DNA from: Burhinus oedicnemus
Lineage: Eukaryota; Chordata; Aves; Charadriiformes; Burhinidae
Assembly (NCBI GenBank): GCA_008921705.1
Contig: VFFE01007789.1
Location: forward strand, 2,268,982-2,332,981
DNA: 64,000 nucleotides
Direction of reading: 5' to 3'
The notes beneath the pieces were generated by a model. That model did no database searches and was not told the origin of the DNA. It saw nothing but the letters and a program-made list of their open reading frames with translations. The first letter of the stretch is position 1. Every line of letters begins with the position of its first letter. The position numbers and the translations under genes were made by a program. Below, piece by piece: positions 23,000 to 35,715 of this stretch.

Positions 23000-24810
23000 A
23001 TGGATCATGTTAGGAAAGCTAAAGCCCAGATAGAATTAAATCTGGCCAGGGACATCAAAGGCAACAAGAAAAGCTTCTACATGTATGTCAGTGATAAAAG
23101 GAAGACTAGGGAAAATGTGGGTCCACTCAGGAAGGAAACGGGAGACTTGATTACCCACGATATGGAGAAGGCTGAGGTACTCAATGACTTTTTTGCCTCA
23201 GTCTTCACCAGCAAGTGCTCTAGTCATACTGCTCAAGTCTCAGGAGGCAAAGGCAGGGACTGGTAGAATGAGGAACCACCCATTGTAAGAGAAGACCATG
23301 TTTGAGACCATCTAAGGAACCTGAAGGTGCACAAGTCCACAAGACCTGATGAGATACAACCGCGGATCCTGAGGGAACTGGCAGATGAAGTTGCCAAGCC
23401 ACTATCCATCACATATGAGACGTCGTGGCAGTCTGGTGAAGTTCCCACTGACTGGAAAAGGGGAAACATAACCCCCATTTTCAAAAAGGAAAAAAAGGAA
23501 AACCCAGGGAACTACAGGCCAGTCAGTCTCACCTCTGTGCCCAGCAAGATCATGGAGCAGATGCTCCTGGAAACTCTGCTAAAGCACATGGAAAATAAGG
23601 AGGTGGTCGGTGACAGCCAGCATGGCTTCACTAAAGACAAATCGTGCCTGACAAATTTGGTGGTATTCTATGACTGGGTTACAGCATTGGTGGATAAGGG
23701 GAGAGCAACTAACGTCATCTACCTGGACTTGTGCAAAGCATTTGACACTGTCCTGTATGACAACCTAGTCTCTAAATTGGAGAGACACGGATTTGATGGA
23801 TGGACCACTTGGTGGATAAGGAACTGGCTGGACGGCCGCACTCAAAGGGTTGTGGTCAATGGCTTGATGTCCAAGTGGCATGCAGTGACGAGGGGTATTC
23901 TTCAGTGGTCTGTACTGAGACCAGCACTGTTTAACATCTTTGTGGGCAACACAGACAGTGGGACAGAGTGCACCCTCAGCAAGTTTGACGAAGACACCAA
24001 GCTGTGTGCAGCGGTCAACATGCTGGAGGGAAGGGATGCCATCCAGAGGGACCTGGACAGGCTCGAGAGGTGGGCCTGTGCCAACATCATGAAGTTCAAC
24101 AAGGCCAAGCGCACGTAGGTCAGGGCAATCCCAAGCACCAATACAGGCTGTGTTGAGAATGGATTGAGAGCAGCCCTGAGGAGAAGGACTCGGGGGGGTT
24201 GGTGAATGAGAAGCTCAACATGAGCCGGCAATGTGCGCTCGTAGCCCAGAAAGCCAACTGCATCCTGGGGTGCATCAAAAGAAGTGTGGCCAGCAGGTCT
24301 AGCGAGGTGATTCTCCCCCTTTACTCTGCTTTGATGAGACCCCACCTGGAATACTGTGTGCGGCTCTGGAGCCTGCAACGTAAGAATGACATGGACCTGT
24401 TGGAGCAGGTCCAAAGGAGGGCTGTGAAGCTGATCAGAAGGCTGGAGCACCTCTGCTATGAGGACAGGCTGAGTAAGTTGGGGTTGTACAGCCTGGAGAA
24501 GGCTCTGGGGAGACCTCATAGCAGTCTTGCAGCACCTAAAGGGGGCCTACAGGAAAGATGGGGGAAACTCTTTGTCAGGGAGTGTAGCAATAGTACAAGG
24601 CGTAATGGATTTAAACTGAAAGAAAGGAATATTAGGAAGAAATTTTTCACTATGAGGGCGGTGAGGCACTGGAACAGGTTGCCCAGGGAAGTTATGGATG
24701 TCCCATCCCTGGAAGTGTTCAAGGCCCGGCTGGGTGGGGCTTTGAGCAACCTGGTCTACTGGGAGATGTCCCTGCTCATGGCAGAAGGGTTGGAACTAAG
24801 TGATCTTTAA
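23000..24810 (+). pseudogene. CR1 ORF2 reverse transcriptase, degraded
   Basis: The main open block is 23327-24118, preceded by 23000-23266. RT signatures in order are [63 protein letters not shown] (normally GVPQGSVL), then SKFDEDTKL where FADDTKL is expected. After a break near 24118 the thumb and C-terminal region resume in the frame from 24199 ([12 protein letters not shown]) and run to the 3' end. The first catalytic Asp of the F-x-D-D pair is Glu here. The copy at 1-993 has the same change, so it may have been present in their parent. Confidence 0.9.
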
Positions 24811-24884
24811 GGTCCCTTCCAACTCTAACCCTTCTATGATTCTATGTGTCAGAAAGTTCTCAAAGTAGCTTCAAAAAACTTTCT

Positions 24885-25364
24885 AACAAAGATGTGCCAA
24901 AGTCCCAAAGGATTTACTTTTAAGGTTTTTTAGCAACCTCCATTTAGGAGAATCTGATCAGAACAGTAGTAGAAATCTAAGTGATTTTTCGAGCTATAGT
25001 AAGGATTACTCTTGGGTCTTTTGAAACAGCGTTTTCTGGGAAGTCCAATACCATTAGAAAGGATGGTATCCATAATGCTTTGAGAAGCCAGCATCAGTTT
25101 GACTGTGGAAATATAAACAAAGTAGCTACTTTTAAAAAAGGTGGCTGTAATAATTCCACAATTCTAAGATATCCCAGGGAGTTGAATTTGGAAATCCATT
25201 TGTGCACAGCAAGCCATTCCTCAAAAAAGGGTAATATTGATGTGGGAAATGCCAGCCATCAACAGAGGCTCCTAACAAGACCGGCACGTAAGCATAATCA
25301 TGTGAATTTTAAAACAACAAAAAATAGATTATTGGACAGAATTCCACTACATACCAACTCATGA
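24885..25364 (+). pseudogene. ZSWIM2: candidate C-terminal remnant of ZSWIM2 beyond the CR1
   Basis: Directly after the CR1 there is a protein-like stretch in two frames: one includes GESDQNSSRNLSDFSSYSKD and stops near 25025, and the other (open 24981-25364) includes ASHSSKKGN, QQRLLTRPARKHNHVN and ends LLDRIPLHTNS. The composition is Ser/Lys/Arg-rich and looks coding. Its place, on the same strand immediately downstream of the interrupted exon, suggests the displaced C-terminal tail of ZSWIM2 with one frameshift. I cannot confirm the match from memory, so this is an inference from position and coding character. Confidence 0.45.
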
Positions 25365-28300
25365 TTGTCTTGTTTTAGATAACATAGCTATATTCTTACT
25401 TTTATAGTTCACACACAGCATTTCTTAGAGACCAATAAACAAATTAGTAAGTGAATAACCAGATGTGAACTGTAGGTACTACAAAAATTAACTGAATGCT
25501 GTGATAAATGTTTATATTAAATCTTCTCAAATAAACAGAGGAACTGCTTTGGCTGGTGTAGATGTATTTAAAAAAATAGCCATATACTTGTAAAATTGCC
25601 ACTATTTCTTATTTGCAATTTTTTAAACTTCAGTCAAGTAAATTACTCAAATGTAAAATGCAGAAAGCTTTTATATTCTTGAAAGACCAGTTAGGTAACT
25701 ATTCTTATTTAGAGGTGTAATAAATGAAGCCAGACTCATTTTAATATTATTGCTGAAAGAAATTATATCAAATGTGCTATTTTCAAATGCACAATAGTAA
25801 AACCAAGATGGAAAGGAACGTATTTATAGCATCAGGTACATTCTGTAAGATCTACTATGGTTTCCTGACAGTTAATCCTCAACAGAGGCGCTAAGCCTCC
25901 AAATAGTATAAAGAAACCACCCACTTAGCCAATTTTAGTTTTCTTTAAGGTCTAGATTCCCAGTAAGTGTAATGAAAATTTAAACTTGAATACCTGCAAT
26001 AAATGTAAAGCCTGACTGAATGAGAAATACTTTTATTTTAACCCAGTTGCCAGATGTTGATTAAACAGAAGAAAAAGATATCTGCAATAAGAATGTGCCA
26101 TTTTTAAGAATATAAGAAAAATGGGAATATTTTGTTGAAGCTTAATCAGAATTGCAACTTGACATTTTCCAATTATTTTTCCTTATGTTTTAATAAAAAT
26201 CAAAATGTGGTAGCATGTCTAACAACTTACTTAGAACAAACAAAACAATATCATCTATTCATACGTACTTTAACTTATTTAAATGAGTAATCTGTAGAGT
26301 TTGGATTTTGTGTTTTCTATGACAACGTAGAACAAGTTGAACTTCAGTCAATTTTGATAGAATTATTTGCATTTACAGATCAGCTGATGACGCAGATATC
26401 TAATTTTTACATGGAAGTGAAATATGACAGAAAATACTGTTCTCTTTTGTTGAACTGGAAATAAAATTCCTGAGATTTCTTCAGCTTCCTGTAGAGAGAA
26501 AGTTCACTCTGTCTATTTTAAAGTATTTAATGGATTTGCAATGGTTAAAAATAAAATTATTTCTCAGGAAGGTAGAAAATAAAAATGTTACTCAGAGAGT
26601 AAGAAGAAAACCAGTAGTTTACTGTAGCTTCTCAGAGCATTAGTGATCATACAACACATGCAAGTGCTCCCCATGGCAGCAAAACCTTTGCAATGTGCCT
26701 GCCTGCAGTCTTGCAGGGTTTCTGAACAATGGTGAAAATACTGAAATGTGGCTTTCGTGAAGCTTAGAAAAGAAAAGGGCTTGAAAACTACTAGTGTTAG
26801 ATACAATTAAGAATAAGACATTACACCCTGAAGTTTAGCTTAAGGTCTTCTATATCACAATATTGTCTTGTTCTTCTACCTGGATTTAAGTACTTTGAGT
26901 TTATTCATAGCTGGAATTGGTGCCTCTGTCTTATGCACTGTGCAGACATAGAGAAATAATCTTTTATTTGTTCTGGAAGCCACAGAAAGTCTTTAAATAA
27001 AAGAATGAAGAAAGAGAGATTAGGCATAAGAATAACAGCTGAAATAATATTCTTCTCTGGGTACCCTTTTCCAATTGCAACAAAATCAATTTACACAAGG
27101 AATAAACCTACTTGCACTAAACAATAAACAGGAATCAGATTTAATGTGGATATAGATGTCTGTGTTCAGTAGATACGGAACACAGCATGTGACTGAATTA
27201 GAACTTGTAAACTTAAGTACAATAACCTTCTTTTGTTGTTGGAATTACAGTGATGAGAGAAATACACATTTTCGGTGATATTTAGAAAAAAAGTGTTAAG
27301 TGATAGAGGTACGTTCCTAAACAATGTATGACTTCAAAGACCTTCAAATAAAAGTTAAGGCACTGATGACTTTTTAAAACTTTTATTATATTGCATAAGC
27401 TATAACATTTTACAAATCTTAGTTACATTTTCAGCAACAGATACACTGATACTGTAGTAAATAGAGATGAAAAGACACCTCTGACAAAATATAAAAAGAT
27501 AGAAATACTTAAAACCAGGATGCTGAATATCAAGAATGTTTTACATGAACAATACCCATACTAGAGTGTTTTTGAAAACGATTTCCAAGGTAATGAAGTG
27601 TTTGTTGAAGATAAGGCTCCAGCCAGGTGGTGAGCACAGTCAGTGCCATCAGTTCACCCATGTTTCAGCATCTCAGAGCCGGGCTTTTTATAAACTCCAT
27701 GCTCTAATGAGCACTAAAAAGTGCCTTTCTACACAATAACAAGATGTTGCAAAAATATTACTGTTCTAACATGGACTGAAGTGCAACAAGTGCTTCAAAG
27801 GAATTGAATCAGTTAACTGGGGAATAAAGTACCAGTATATTTCGGGGAGGGGGAATAAAGGAATGTTCAGTAAGTCTTAAACTGACTGGAAAAAAAAAAA
27901 TCATTTGGTAAAATAGTTTTCAAGCTGAGAGTGCTAATACTAATAACCCAGTTTTCCCCTGCCAGTCTTAAAAAAAAAAAAAATCTGAAGCCATTTTTTT
28001 TTTGGTAATCAGAACACACTGAATACTGTTTTTAAAAGAAAATGAAGCTCAGATTAATTTAAACCACCTTTCATATAAATTCTTTAACAGAAATATAGTT
28101 GCCTACTGTTAGAAGTGTGGCACAAATTAGTGCAAACTACTATAAAAGAATGCTCATTTTGAACTCCGTAGGCACAGCACTGCTTTGCATAACTCCACTG
28201 AATTAAAAAAAAAAAAATTTAAAAAGCAGAAGCTTGGGTATTATGAACAATGCAGGTTAGGCTCCAAATTGAGACAAAAATTGGTTCTAGAAAATAAGAA

Positions 28301-31300
28301 TTAAGTACCTATCTCCATACACTTTATGCTTCTACTGGCAAGGAAGATTAGCAGCTGAAAAAAGGATTTTTATCATTATAATAGTTTTTATATATAAACA
28401 TATATTAATTTCATTTTTGAAGTTAAAATCCCAGTTTCATACCTGTAAATCCAGTGACTTCAAGATGCTTACTCTTGACTTATGAAGTTGAATCAGAACC
28501 CATATGTGCATTTTTAAAAGATACTACTGTTCAGATTGCTAAAGATATAATTTTTTTAATTTCTTTTCAAACATAAAATACAAAAAACCAGGTTTTACAA
28601 CAGTTACCATCATCATCAACATGCAGGAGTCAGTATTCCAACATAAAAAACACTAGATCTGCCTTTTAAAATATTATAAAAGCTACATAATTGTAAGTAT
28701 AAATTGAGGGTGTTCTTTGGCTAACAGAAAAAAACCCACCATAATGTGCTTTTCAGATAGTCACGTGTCCCACTGATAAAATAAGTCTGATGAAAGAGAA
28801 AGGCACTTCAGCAGGCTAATTTATCTTCAGATTTTCCTAGTATGCAGTACTAGACAATGGATGTAGTGTACTGACTTTTAATTTGCACAGTGTTAGATCA
28901 GTAATATTGTTAACCTGTTTCACTTTTTAGCTAATGAGAAGAGTTTAGACTGGTGCCCATTCATTTCATCCTCTTTGGTACAAATTACTGCATAAAAACA
29001 AAACAGACAACTAAACATTCTTACATCCTGGATTAGTTTTTGTGCATCACCTCTAGCTCTACAGTGGTAAATAATGTCCCTAATCATCAAATCAGTTTTG
29101 CTTTCAGATTTGTAAGATACCAGAGTTCTTTTATTTTCTGACAGTACTATAAAGATTTTTCCTGTTAATCAGATGGAATTTTTAAGTGACACCCCCCCCT
29201 TTTTTTTTTAAATTCCTATAATATGTGGCATTTGGTAACAATCTGAAAATTACTGTCAATTAACTTATTCTAGCTAACATATCCAGATTAATGTGCATAC
29301 ACCTACACACTATTTAGCCTGATCACTTCCCTTAATTTATGACACATCAAAGTACTGACCGAAGCCACATGAATTAATCTGCAGAAAAAAGCCTTGGCTA
29401 ACTCCATTAACCACCTTACCAAAACCAGGTAAGACCTGGAAGTGGTATACCCTTCTGCAAGAAGGGTCTCAACATCATGTACTGCAACCATAGCAGGGAA
29501 ACTGTCCTGAAGTTCATTAACCACCTTTCACCTTAAATATATGACAAAATTTGGTCTTGAGTGTTCCGTATCTACCTAACACCTTTCACTTAAAACTGTA
29601 CATACATGTATGTGTTGGGTTTTGCAAAAGGTCACAGCTGAAGAAGCATCTTGTAAAGAACTGAGACATAATTCTTGCAAACATTTGTGTTTTTCAAAAA
29701 TAATCTATTCCACTGAAGCACAAATACATATCAGTTTGGAAACAAGCATCAGACAGAAGCGGTATTCTTTCAAATTTTCCCGCTCATTCCCCTCTCCTTA
29801 GAGAGGGCTTACTTTAAAGGTGCTTCAGGCATGGCCCGCTTCTTATTCTCAAGGTAATCAACCTCCAGATTCAAAGAAGTCAAAACCTCTGAATGTTTCC
29901 CTGGCCTTTCCAAGAGCAGTGTGCCACGAATCCTCACTACTTTTTGTATAGACCTAATTTTAGCACTAGCATTTTAGCACTCTGTTAGTGCTACAATACT
30001 AAGTCAATAGAAAAAAAAAAAACCAACCCATTGATTCCTATAAAGTCATATGTTAAAATCATACATAAAGAAAAGCATTAGCTTGACCACAAGGACAATT
30101 TTCATGATAAAATTCTGTCTTTTCCATGTATGATTATCTCTGGAATTAAAATTTTTAGAACTCAGTGTAGTCAAACTCCTTTTTTTAATGATCTAAAACC
30201 AAAAAGAATTCCAGTTGCTAATAGGTAACCCAGGTTTCCAGTGCATAAATTCCAACATACAGCTGGAACATGAAGACTCAGATAATATATTCTGCAAATA
30301 CTGAATATAAACATGAAGTATAATTCTAATAATTTTAGGGTTATATAGTTTTTAAAATCCAAGATTTAATGCTCATGATAGGGCTGAGGAAGAATTCCCT
30401 GTCATTGTTTGCTTAGGGGCACCACCTCTTTTCATGTAGCATTTATCTTTGCAGATACAACTGCAGCAATAATTCCTCTCTACAGAATAGTTTTCTCACA
30501 TTCTGACACAGAAAACAAGTTGAGTATTTATTTTTAATATAAAACTCAACTTCAGAAAAGCCTTTTCAAGTGTTACCAGCAGCATAAGACATTACGCAAT
30601 AAATACTAGCAAGTTACATGCAGAAAAGTTGGCGTACGGGGTCTACAAAGCAAGCAAAGGTAGCTGTTGCTTGGCTGGCATGGATAGAAGGAACAGCTAA
30701 AGACAGCCTTGGAAATGTGTTACCAGAACTGCAGCATGTGCTTTCCAGAAAAAATTGAAATACTCCACTAAAAGAAATGCCCACACCCTCATTTGGCAAG
30801 GGAGGAGCTACTATCTGGTACAGATACCAAATCCTATATATGATGAGATGCCTATTTTTCAGAAAACTTTATTCTATCTTTCTTCATACCACTGAGAAGC
30901 CTAGCAGCAAGAAACTCTTGCAAGAAGATCTGTTCCACTCTGACTTGCTGTGTTGGCTAAAGCTGAAGTGCATCACTGATGCGTAGCCTTTAAAGGGGCC
31001 ATTTTGCACTACAGTATGTGCAAGGTAAAATTGTGACTAAATCCAGACAGCCAAAAGCTCTTCTAGAATGACAGTACAGAACTGAACCCCGCTCTTTGCT
31101 CTTAATCAGCTAGCAGAGCAGACAAGAGCCTGCACTACATCACTGTGTCTTTTGGCACCGTTACTTTGAAGTCTCCAACTTATGATTGATCTTTTCAACA
31201 TTTCTAATTCTTTTTCTTTGGTGACCACATACCTACTCTGATGCAGAACAAGAACAACGGAGTGCAAAACTTCGTTCCTTTGAACTCACATGAATAAAAC

Positions 31301-31814
31301 CGTTTAAGATAGCCTGTATTTTTAATGATACAAGTAACTTTGAGGAATTAGGTCTTTCTGGTATATACAATGAAAAAATGCATTAAAAAAATCTGCAATA
31401 TATTTAAGTTACTGTAGGTAAACAAAATTTCAAGTAGAGACATCAATTTAATACTAAAACCTCAAAAACATTAGCTTGTCTAGGATTTTCTGTTATGTTC
31501 AACAGCACATATATATTCTCTTCTTGAAAAGGGAGTAATCAGAATTGATGCAACTCTAAGAGCAGAACAATATTGAACCTCCAAAGTCAAAGTAGCTTTC
31601 AGAAGAAACACTCAAAATACATAACTGGATTCCTACTAATATATATAACAAAGCAAAGGATGAAAATATCAGCATCTTGGGCTACAGAGCCAGTCATACA
31701 CACAATCCAGCGGAACTGAATATAGAAAAAAAGTATTGTAAAAATGTATTTGGTATAGGAAAATTGCATTACAGTTACCTAAAAAGAGTACCAAAGGCAT
31801 GCTAATACGACAAG
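25365..31814. other. AT-rich intergenic DNA, no gene seen
   Basis: About 6.4 kb with no recognised exon or transposon. Short A and T runs occur at about 27889, 27970, 28204 and 29200. An AATAAA on the - strand near 27377 could be a distant poly(A) signal for FAM171B if its 3' UTR was split by the ERV nest, but nothing proves it. Confidence 0.5.
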
Positions 31815-31819
31815 CCATC
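31815..31819 (+). repeat. left target-site duplication CCATC of the outer ERV
   Basis: CCATC directly precedes the TGTCCTGG start of the left LTR and recurs directly after the right LTR at 44001-44005. Confidence 0.75.
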
Positions 31820-32212
31820 TGTCCTGGTTTTGGCTGGGATAGTTAATTTTCCCAAGAAGCTGGGCGGAGGCACAGCCAGGACAGCTGACCCAAACCAGCC
31901 AAAGGGATATTCGATTCCATGACAACATGTTCAGTGTAAAACTGGGGAAGTGGATCGCTGCTTGGGAATGGGCTGGGCGTCAGGTTCTGGGTGGTGAGCA
32001 ATTGCCCTGTGTATCACTAGCTTTGTATATTCTTTTGTCAGTACTATTGTTATAATTTTTCTTTTCCTCTGCTGTTCTATTAAACTGTCTTTATCCCAAC
32101 CCATGAGTTTTACCTTTTTCTCTCCGATTCTCCTCCCCATCCCACCGGGGAGGGGAGGAATGAGCGAGTGGCCACATGGTACTTAGTTGCCATCTGGGGC
32201 TAAACCACGACA
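31820..32212 (+). mobile_element. 5' LTR of outer ERVL-type provirus
   Basis: Starts TGTCCTGGTTTTGGCTGGGA and ends CTAAACCACGACA, the same family as the LTR at 43599-44000 (same ends, same order of blocks, many substitutions and indels). This LTR type is common in bird genomes. Length 393 bp. Internal viral sequence follows directly. Confidence 0.9.
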
Positions 32213-32220
32213 GTCCTTTT

Positions 32221-32238
32221 TGGTGCCCAATGTGGGGC
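32221..32238 (+). other. primer binding site, tRNA-Lys type
   Basis: TGGTGCCCAATGTGGGGC starts 8 bases after the 5' LTR. It is complementary to the 3' end of tRNA-Lys(CUU) including CCA, with two mismatches. It would prime minus-strand DNA synthesis. Confidence 0.7.
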
Positions 32239-33540
32239 TCGAAGCGTTGAGATGACAGATCTGACCAGAACGTGTTAAAACAAATTTGTTTTATTTGTTA
32301 TAAGCGTTCATTATATTAGTGTAATAGTTGCTGGTCACAATGTTGCTTTATTGGTTCTCAGAGTTGTGCTATGTGATACCTTACTTGCTGTATGCACTGT
32401 TTACCAGTATTTATGTGCTCTTTATTACCTGTGGAAGTGGGATCAAGGCTACCACTTTGCTGTATGGAGTAACACTGGCTAATGCTATGATAAAATCACT
32501 GACTGTAAGACCAATATTGTACTTGTATTCAGAATTGCCATCATCTTTGTACTTCGAAAGCCATCTAGTGGAAACTATTAATAATTACTTTTTACCTTTT
32601 CTCCTCAGAGAACCAATCTGTGGAGGAGACACCTTCCTTCCACCTTCCCCTTCTCCTCCAGGCTCATTACGACAGCTCTTGAGAATTTTGAATATCCTTA
32701 GGATGTTCAAACCAGCATGTTCCTATTTCTATGTCTCCTGAATGTGTTTCTGGGTCTTAAAATTGTTTAAGGTTAACAAGCAATTTAGGAATATGGCCCA
32801 GGCTCCGCAAAAGTACGGTCACAGGTGGCGTGGCATGGCATGTGGGAGAATATGGGCAGGTATCTATAGAACTATTCACTTCCAATGGTCTGGAACGTCA
32901 CTCACAAACAACTACAGAACCCTAATAAAGTGATAGAATGTTTGAAAGAAAAATGCTGTGGCCATTCCAGAGAGGCACAACTTACCGGACTGTGCTGGGC
33001 CCTGGCCAGTATCTACCAAACACTGCTCAATACTGTGCAGCAACCTCCGGGAGAAGAGAGGGAAAATAAACAGGCACCGAGGTTACTCCAACCCCTGTGA
33101 CAGGCATTGTGGCTATTCCAACCGCTGCAACAGGTGCTGTGGCTATTCAAAACCCAGTGACAGGCACTGCACCTGAACCAGAAAACCAACCCATGCCAGC
33201 AGCAGTCACCCTTATATGTAAGAAGAAATACACAAAAAATCAGTTCACTTAGTAAGGGATGATGATGAACCAGGGCCATCATGAGAGCAGAAGAGGTAGA
33301 ACCAGAGATAATCACTCAGTCCCTATCCCTGAGTGAGCTGCAAGATATGTGAAAAGATTTCAGCTGCCATCCAGGTGAGCACTCAGTCTCCATCTTGCCT
33401 GGCTTACATGAAAACTTGGTCTGGCATTCAGTAAGCTCGAGATCCATCCGGGGAGTTGTGCAAATGGTGGTGTGGGAGTTACCACCACGGGGACCCATAT
33501 GCCTCTCAGTTTTAATAAATGGTTGTACATTTTTCTCCTC
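32239..33540 (+). pseudogene. outer ERV leader and gag region, decayed
   Basis: A hydrophobic open frame (32328-32741, rich in LLY and FTSIYV) is followed by short frames broken by stops, including a stretch with short tandem-like units at 33095-33175 (variants of 'caggcactgtggctattcc'). Its place between primer site and pol makes it leader plus gag. I see no zinc knuckle. It cannot encode a full Gag. Confidence 0.55.
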
Positions 33541-33719
33541 TAACTAATTACTGTGGCATTGTTCCACCCTCTCTATGACCGCTGCTGGGTCATACTACTT
33601 CTCCTTCGCCCAGGCAAGTGCCGGGAGAGAAGGGGCACAGCCAGGCCCTGGTAACAGGTCCTGGGTCGACATCCTGCCGACTATGCTAATTAATGCTGTG
33701 GAAGCATAAGACCAACAAA

Positions 33720-35715
33720 ATACATTCCAAAAATCAGTTTTAATGGTGTCAGGAAAAAGGTAGAAGGCTCAAACTGAACAGGGATCTTATATTACATCTT
33801 AGTTGATGAAGACAATAAAGAACAGGTGGGGCAAATGGCTGAGGGCATCTGGGACTGGCTAACCAAAACCAGGCTGGATGTTCCACCCTCCAAATGCCAG
33901 GGTCCCAGACAGGCAATCAAATTTTTAGGAGCTTGGTGGGTAGCTGGAGTGGCAGCAGTGCCCAATGACATTTTGTCTGCCATAGGGAAGGGGCAAATCC
34001 TAAGTAACAAAACAGAGTTACAACAGTTACTGGGCACACTGGGTTACTGGAGGAAACACATAACGGGTTTTTCGGTCATCGCTTGTCCACTTTACAACCT
34101 GCTGCGTAAAAACAGGGAATGGGACTGGACCGGACCTCACAGCACATGGAAGCCCTTGCCATCCTAAGGGACAAACTTAAAGCTTACCAAAGACTAGGCC
34201 CCCTACACTCACGAGACCCACTGAGAGTGGAATGGGGATTTGCTGCTCACACCTCGTACTGTAGCATGTTCCAAAAGGGACCACAGAGATCGGCTAGACC
34301 TTTACTGTTCTCCACCTCATTTAAGCAAAGTGAGCTGTGATACTGAGACTGGGAGAAGGGAGTCCTCTCCCTTACCAAGGCAATCAGAAAGGCAGAAAAA
34401 TTGTGTACCTCACAGGACATCATAGTGCAAGGCTCTTTTCCCCTTTTGAATTCAATCCTTAGTGGATCACCCTGCCTGAGGGTGTAGCCCAAAAAGCCAC
34501 CATTCAAAAGTGGTACACATATGTAGAGGGAATTAGCCAGCTACTATGACTAAAAGAGGGCCCAGCCAAAACCTCCACACTGCAGCAGCCCATAAACCCA
34601 TATCCAGCCCTGCTAAGCCAACCCTGTCAGCCCTCGCCCATTAAGGAGACACCTAAATTTACAACTGACTCAGACACACAAGGCATGTGCTGTACCAATG
34701 TGTCTGGCAGATGGGGAGGGCCAAAGTGGCAATACAAAGCAGTAGCACAACAAATTAGCAACGGGAGGACCACCAAGGAAGAGGGTGAAGGCAGTGCACA
34801 ACTTGGAGAGCTGCAAGCCCTCCTGCTAGCTGCCAAAAGCAGTACCACTGCCATTTACACTGACTCCTACGCAACCTACAAGGGCACCACTGAGTGGGTA
34901 TGTCACTGGGAGTCTAACCAGCGGGAAATAGGCCACACTAAGGTGTGGAGGGCAGAGGACTGGCAGTGTCTGCTAGAAATAGCGAGGTCGCAACCCTTAA
35001 GGGTAGGATGGGTGACAGGACACACGCAGGATAAGACCCCCGCCACCAAATGGAATCAGCAAGTGGATCACTTGGCCCAAATCAGAGTGGCCACTTATGA
35101 GAAGGAGGACTGGGATCACTTGGCCAGATGGCTACACATTAAACAAGGCCATTTGGGCAAAGCAGACCTTTACTATGAATGTCGATCCCGAGGCTGGCCA
35201 ATATCCATGAAGGCATGTAAGGCGATTCTTACTGCTTGCCCACAGTGTCAGATAAGACCTAAGGCCAACCACCCAAACCAAGCCACTCCCCAACACATCA
35301 GGCAGGGGAAAGCCCTCTGGAGCACCTGGCAAATTGATTATACTGGGCCCTTAAGGCTACCCTGTGGGAAAAGATACATCCTGGTAGGAGTAGAGGTGCT
35401 GTCAGGATTGTCTACAGCCACTGCTGTCAGCATTGCCACAGGTGATCAACAGTTGCGATTCTGCAGGGATGGTTTGGCATTCTGACTATGCTCGAGTGCA
35501 TCCAAAGCAACAAACAGGTCACATTTTACGCCTACAACTGTACAGCACTGGGCACAGGGAGAAGGCATCAAGTAGGTATTCACACACCGTACTATCCCCA
35601 GGCCAATGGCACAGTAGAATGGACTAACAGTCTGATTAAAAGGCATGCCAATGTATCATGCAATGACTGGGACTTACGATTGCTCCAAGCAATATTCATC
35701 ATAAACAGTCACTGA
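33720..35715 (+). pseudogene. ERV pol: RT end, RNase H and integrase, decayed
   Basis: Several broken frames in pol order. RT connection: LQQLLGTLGYWRKHITGFS (34020-34080). RNase H: AQLGELQALLLAA (Glu) and AIYTDSYATYKG (Asp) in the long open frame 34685-35485. Integrase: zinc-binding H-x-H region at HIKQGHLGK with CPQCQ, first catalytic Asp in WQIDYTGPL, and third-residue region HTPYYPQANGTVEW (Glu) after a frameshift near 35480. It is clearly different in sequence from the RNase H and integrase at 41.7-42.9 kb, so two different ERV pol genes are present in the nest. It may be a second element that inserted in, or recombined with, the outer ERV. Confidence 0.8.

Larger units (their letters stand above)
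20485..24846 (+). mobile_element. nearly full-length CR1 LINE inside ZSWIM2 last exon
   Basis: About 4.4 kb in LINE order: GC-rich 5' region, ORF1 with an SGNH-esterase-like part, ORF2 endonuclease and reverse transcriptase, then the CR1 3' end with 'cttctatgattctatg' at 24832-24846. Most CR1 copies are severely 5'-truncated, so this length is uncommon. Both ORFs carry stops and frameshifts. The exact 5' boundary is uncertain by about 20 bases. Long open frames on the - strand at 20376-21465 and 23902-24519 are antisense shadows. Confidence 0.94.

Noticed and set aside
33095..33180. Short repeated units as a possible CRISPR-like array
   Set aside because: Only about three diverged units inside an ERV gag region of a bird genome; it is local duplication.
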